Below, piece after piece: positions 61,441 to 64,000 of a DNA stretch of 64,000 bases; the first letter of the stretch is position 1, and every line of letters starts with the position of its first letter. The notes under the pieces were generated by a model. The model saw only the letters and a list, made by a program, of their open reading frames with translations. It had not been told where the DNA came from and did not search any database. Source of the stretch: Dermanyssus gallinae. Its lineage: Eukaryota; Arthropoda; Arachnida; Mesostigmata; Dermanyssidae. The position numbers were made by a program, and so were the translations under genes. The stretch spans positions 308,790 to 372,789 of the forward strand of contig QVRM01006581.1 of NCBI GenBank assembly GCA_003439945.1. The letters run 5' to 3'.

Positions 61441-62879
61441 CGTCACGACAGTCAACAAATTTGTTATAATTATTTATCTAGAAAACGGTTCCTTCCTGTT
61501 GCAAGATACGAGTTTCCGATAATGCGATAATAGATGAGAGACCAGGAAATAAATATGGTATCGTGTTAATGTCGTGAATATAAGACTTGACACCGTTGAA
61601 TATTGCAGTGTATTTCGTACCACGACCGTTTCTATCCTAAGCTCTGTGACATTAATTGTCTGACTAGCTGTCCTATAGTTATAATGTAGTGACGACAATT
61701 TGTGATATGTGATAAGGTGTATCAATATTTTCATTTATTTCACAACTCAATTGCATTTGCAAACATATATACAAAACAATTTGTTATCAATACTTTTATA
61801 TCGTGTTAAAAATAGTAAAGTTAAAAAACAGCGTCTTGGAAGTCAACAACAGACTTTAAAATATGAATTGCAAATTATTGCTGTATTTGCATTGTCTGCT
61901 TTGTTTGGTTCTATTATTGTGCCGCATTACCTGCTCGACGTAGGTACTGACGTTGTCTCAGGTTTAGTCGTGCTTGAGCTTATCTGCAGCTGTCTAATAA
62001 GCCGTAAAGGTTGCCGACGCTTTCTCTAAAGCAGCACGCGTGTTTCCTTTATAGCGCGAGTAATCTACATATCTAAATAGATGCTAGCCATTTATCTACA
62101 TATCTAAATAGATGCTAGCCATCGTGAAAATGCTAATAAAAGTCCATCAAAGGTTGTTGAAGAGCGTTTCCGAAATACTCACTAAAACATTGAAATGTTT
62201 TTTTTAATGGAAATAGTATAGGGGTGAGATCTCTCTAACACACGAAAGTTTTATCTGAAGTATTAAAAAATTGCATTTCGATGTAACTCTCATCAACAAA
62301 AATAAACTGCTGATACAAATTCCAAGAAGTCTGTTAACATTTTTAAGGCGTCTATTTACTAGAAATGAAAATTGTAACTCAATTATGCCTTGGCACATTT
62401 ACCTCGAATAATTTGGACAGGCTTATCAAGGTTTTTACTCGAGCAAACACAATTTTAAACAGCGTCTTAGAAAAATGTTCGGGATATATTCGAAACGGTT
62501 ATATTTACAAAGTAAACATGCTAATATAAAAACGTTAAATCACTATCCCCAGTGTCGCTTCTTTTGCTAACAAGACTAGACAGGGACGTAGGCACTTGAC
62601 GTCAACGCTTAACCTGCCTTTTGCTAGATATGATCGTAGGTATTGAGACATGGAGTATCTACGGGATACGATTCACTATTGGCTCTGAGGAATCTGCTCA
62701 CCAGGCACGTGAGGCAGCGTGAGAAAATGGCGAGCACAAGCACGTCGGTGCCTCAACAGCCGTTGCCCGCCTTACAATCCCAACTCCAAAGAATGAGTCT
62801 GTGCACTGTTCTTTTGTAAAACTTTCGAGTATTAAGGGCACAAGATTGTTTCAAACAGCTTCGATCCACCATAGGCCAT
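61441..62879. other. No gene recognised
   Basis: Includes a 106-codon plus-strand frame (61709-62029) with hydrophobic stretches but no motif, and a tandem duplication of ATCTACATATCTAAATAGAT (then GCTAGCCA) at about 62066-62122. Confidence 0.5.
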
Positions 62880-63240
62880 AAAGCCCGCGACTCACTGCGG
62901 AGAGTGTATGCATTCTTGAGAGAATTTCAAACTGAGCATTTCAATCTGTACGATGAGCTCCGTGAAGGACGTCCAAAAACAGCAACATACGACAAAAATG
63001 TGACTCGTATGATAGGAACGTCGTGATTTGTTACAGGGCGAGAAAAAAGTGCGGGTCTTTCTGGCTCGAAACTTTCTGAAAAAAATCGACGAAGACCGGT
63101 TTTCTTTGGCATCGAGACTCGTCACAGTTGACTCAGATGAAACTCCTAGACAAAGATCCAGTAGATAATTTTGTGTGTCTGCTGCGTGGATTAATATAAG
63201 AATTATTAAAAACAAAAACATTTCTTCCTGAAATCCTAGA
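62880..63240 (+). pseudogene. Mariner transposase relic, N-terminal part
   Basis: Reads RRVYAFLREFQTEHFNLYDE, LREGRPKTATYDKNVTRM, the same helix-turn-helix end as the 46.1-kb relic, then after a stop GREKSAGLSGSKLSEK. It shares non-coding stretches with 46320-46450. The catalytic core is missing. Confidence 0.78.
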
Positions 63241-64000
63241 GACTTTGCTTAATTGGTCACAGCTGAGGCGTTATGCTAAGTATTTTTAATTAAATGTCTT
63301 CCTTTCGTAAGTGTTAACGTGCCTTTTGTTTCTTGCCCCGCGTACTTAGACACTAAAATATTCAAATTTATTACACGTGTTGTTACCTACAGAGCACCAT
63401 GCAATAACTACACGTCACTTCGTAGAATGAGGTTTCGTTCCTTGGGTGGAGCCTCCCACAGATACTACGGTTTCCAAAAGCTGCTGCTTCTTAAGTACCA
63501 CATATACTGGTGGTGGTGCGTGTTGACTCCCGTAAGCCCAAAAAAAACTCTTGGAAAGCACGGTAATTGGCAATCAGTCGTACAAAAGGGAATGTACGGA
63601 ACCTCGGAATTGTCAGACTTTTTTTTTACCAATGTCCTTAGCAGATCGTGCTATGTAAGCGAGTTAGGTAAGAATAAAAAGCAAATTGGCGCTCTCAGGT
63701 TCTCTATTGCTAAGTTGAGTGCGGCGACTTAGCTAGTTAAGCATTACGGTACGTGGAGAACAAAACACGATACAGGTATTATTACGGAATGGCAACGACT
63801 ACGTGGGCAGAACTTTTTTTAGGATATACCTGGCAAAACATCAAAACGTAAAAACTCCTTCGAAGGCTACTAGAACTTCCGAGTTAAGTTACGTCGGCCG
63901 TAAAGAGTGTTTTCGCTTGGCAATTTGTTGGCTCTACGCAGTGCTTCTCTACAGGGAGCCTCTACAGTGCTTTGGCTGCTACAGCTTGCAGCCCCCAGTG
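63241..64000. other. No gene supported
   Basis: A 137-codon plus-strand frame (63319-63732, MPFVSCPAYLDTKIFKFITR...) is the longest open frame here. It lacks motifs and splice context, and it is AT-driven. It may be chance or part of a gene that continues beyond the window. Confidence 0.35.

Noticed and set aside
63319..63732. 137-codon plus-strand frame as a gene
   Set aside because: No motif, no splice context and no codon bias. It is kept only as a note in the gap entry.

Overview
The window is eukaryotic nuclear DNA. It holds two spliced protein-coding genes with GT-AG introns, an abundance of non-LTR retrotransposons (LINEs), mariner-type transposons, tRNA-derived SINEs and many long (AT)n microsatellites. 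The gene structures and the all-cysteine thioredoxin reductase suggest an arthropod, perhaps a chelicerate such as a mite or tick. The taxon is inference; nothing here fixes a species.

1-16.6 kb is a graveyard of LINEs, mostly on the minus strand. Families are named here by letter. LINE-A has an FP25-like ORF1, endonuclease and reverse transcriptase (RT). LINE-B has endonuclease, RT and a C-terminal Cys cluster. LINE-C is R1-like. LINE-D is an R2-like C-terminal fragment. LINE-E is a plus-strand RT relic. LINE-F carries a 661-residue frame with a YLDD-type RT. A 5'-truncated LINE-A sits inside the RT of LINE-B, and removing it restores the LINE-B frame. 16.6-18.9 kb has no recognisable gene.

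19.17-34.0 kb (+) is a complete 20-exon gene for the DEAH-box RNA/DNA G-quadruplex helicase DHX36. The exon phases chain without a break into 1033 codons plus stop. It keeps the glycine-rich N-terminus, the G-quadruplex-binding motif, all helicase motifs and the C-terminal domains. Helicase motif V is divergent. Two adjacent perfect palindromes and a TATA-like site lie just upstream. Introns hold LINE scraps and a dead mariner.

34.0-39.4 kb is intergenic: a repeat-rich inverted arrangement, one orphan exon-like frame (35.76-35.93 kb) and LINE fragments.

39.41-45.17 kb (-) is a complete 8-exon thioredoxin reductase (496 residues), convergent with DHX36. It has a CVNVGC redox centre and ends in Lys-Cys-Cys-Gly, so it is a cysteine and not a selenocysteine enzyme. 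Its introns hold a mariner relic and tRNA-SINEs, one with a perfect 15-bp target-site duplication.

45.2-64 kb has no gene I can support. It holds mariner relics (46.1, 62.9 kb), SINEs (48.3, 57.7 kb), an unidentified minus-strand pseudogene (48.6-49.1 kb), a decayed LINE-A relative (59.6-61.4 kb), microsatellites, perfect hairpins and one speculative first exon (51.26 kb). No CRISPR, operon or prokaryotic feature is present. The two host genes are not linked in function: DHX36 acts on nucleic-acid structure, and thioredoxin reductase supplies reducing power from NADPH.
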